From: Candidatus Zhuqueibacterota bacterium
Lineage (GTDB): Bacteria > SM23-31 > B21-G16
NCBI GenBank assembly: GCA_003644825.1
Contig: QNDJ01000085.1
Location: 1-6,826, forward strand
DNA: 6,826 bases
Reading direction: 5' to 3'
The notes under the pieces are model-generated. The model searched no databases, was not told the origin of the DNA, and worked only from the letters and a program-made list of their open reading frames with translations. Shown here piece by piece: positions 6,659 to 6,826 of this stretch. Both the position numbers and the translations under genes were made by a program. Position 1 is the first letter of the stretch. Every line of letters begins with the position of its first letter.

Positions 6659-6685
6659 CACTACCAGAATTCGATTCTGGTAGTG
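6659..6685 (-). repeat. 12-bp palindrome, inverted copy of 6527-6553
   Basis: CACTACCAGAAT (6659-6670) and ATTCTGGTAGTG (6674-6685) pair perfectly around TCG. The loop is the reverse complement of the CGA loop at 6539-6541, so this copy is oriented opposite. Arm positions 3-4 read CT instead of GC and the partner arm has changed to match, which keeps the stem intact. Confidence 0.85.
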
Positions 6686-6687
6686 TT

Positions 6688-6700
6688 ATTCTGGTAGTAG
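6688..6700 (+). repeat. Duplicated half-arm of the palindrome
   Basis: ATTCTGGTAGTAG repeats the right arm of the preceding palindrome after a TT spacer. Its first ten bases can pair with the left arm at 6661-6670, so two alternative hairpins are possible. It is followed by an A-run. Confidence 0.7.
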
Positions 6701-6789
6701 AAAAAAATAATAAACAACGAATTAAACGAATTTATATTAAAATAACCTTACGCACTTTTTAACTATGTGATTTAAGTTATAATAATTAA

Positions 6790-6812
6790 ATCTCAAGCTG
6801 GAAGCTTGAGAT
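6790..6812 (+). repeat. 10-bp palindrome, GGA loop
   Basis: ATCTCAAGCT (6790-6799) and AGCTTGAGAT (6803-6812) pair perfectly around GGA. Like the palindrome at 6527-6553, it has a three-base loop ending in GA closed by a T-A pair, but the stem sequence is different. The window ends 14 nt later, so its wider context is unknown. Confidence 0.75.
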
Positions 6813-6826
6813 ACGCTGATCCGTGA

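Larger units (their letters stand above)
6367..6826. other. 460-nt non-coding tail with clustered palindromes
   Basis: No convincing gene is present in this stretch. It holds at least five inverted repeats (6440-6459, 6467-6479, 6527-6553, 6627-6642, 6659-6685), a duplicated half-arm at 6688-6700 and a further palindrome at 6790-6812. The DNA between them is AT-rich. No classic GC-rich stem followed by a T-run is seen right after the propeller gene, so one of the hairpins may serve as its 3' end. A lone TATAAT at 6778-6783 has no good -35. Confidence 0.6.

Noticed and set aside
6527-6700. CRISPR array
   Set aside because: The repeated pieces are palindromes in opposite orientation with irregular spacing. 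There are no direct repeats with unique spacers and no cas genes.
6778-6783. TATAAT as a promoter of a gene beyond the right edge
   Set aside because: No -35 element stands at a sensible distance and no start codon is visible before the window ends.

Overview
This AT-rich window looks like a chromosomal segment from an uncultured bacterium. I would guess the FCB (Bacteroidota-like) group or a neighbouring candidate phylum. The clues are low GC, a MKK-type secreted protein with secretin-like domains, a secreted beta-propeller of a kind common in Bacteroidota and Planctomycetes, and small hairpin repeats in non-coding DNA. The taxonomic call is inference only. No rRNA, tRNA, CRISPR array, transposase or phage gene is visible.

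Left two thirds (1-3951, minus strand): a tight housekeeping operon transcribed right to left. In order of transcription it encodes a cysteine desulfurase (IscS/NifS type), the tRNA 2-thiouridylase MnmA (1-nt overlap), ketopantoate hydroxymethyltransferase PanB (44-nt gap), a SAM hydroxide adenosyltransferase (DUF62 family, overlapping panB) and the first 20 codons of a small membrane protein resembling DUF2905, cut by the window edge. The desulfurase and MnmA form a sulfur-relay pair for wobble-uridine thiolation. PanB belongs to pantothenate/CoA synthesis. The other two genes have no obvious pathway link and probably share only the promoter. A good sigma70-type promoter (TTGATA, 17 nt, TATATT) lies just upstream of the desulfurase.

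Middle (3952-4772): a short divergent promoter region, then a plus-strand gene for an exported protein of about 233 residues. It looks like a miniature secretin-related protein: an N1-like fold followed by a beta-rich half.

Right (4773-6366): a 145-nt gap and a plus-strand gene for a secreted five-bladed beta-propeller protein of the arabinanase/levansucrase/invertase-like superfamily with a C-terminal beta-sandwich. Its best Shine-Dalgarno site and its natural signal-peptide start point to an ATA codon rather than an ATG.

Tail (6367-6826): 460 nt with no convincing gene but a cluster of perfect small palindromes. Two 12-bp hairpins share a core, carry compensatory changes and sit in opposite orientation; a half copy, two smaller hairpins with a shared flank and a further 10-bp palindrome complete the cluster. 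This is the least explained part of the window.
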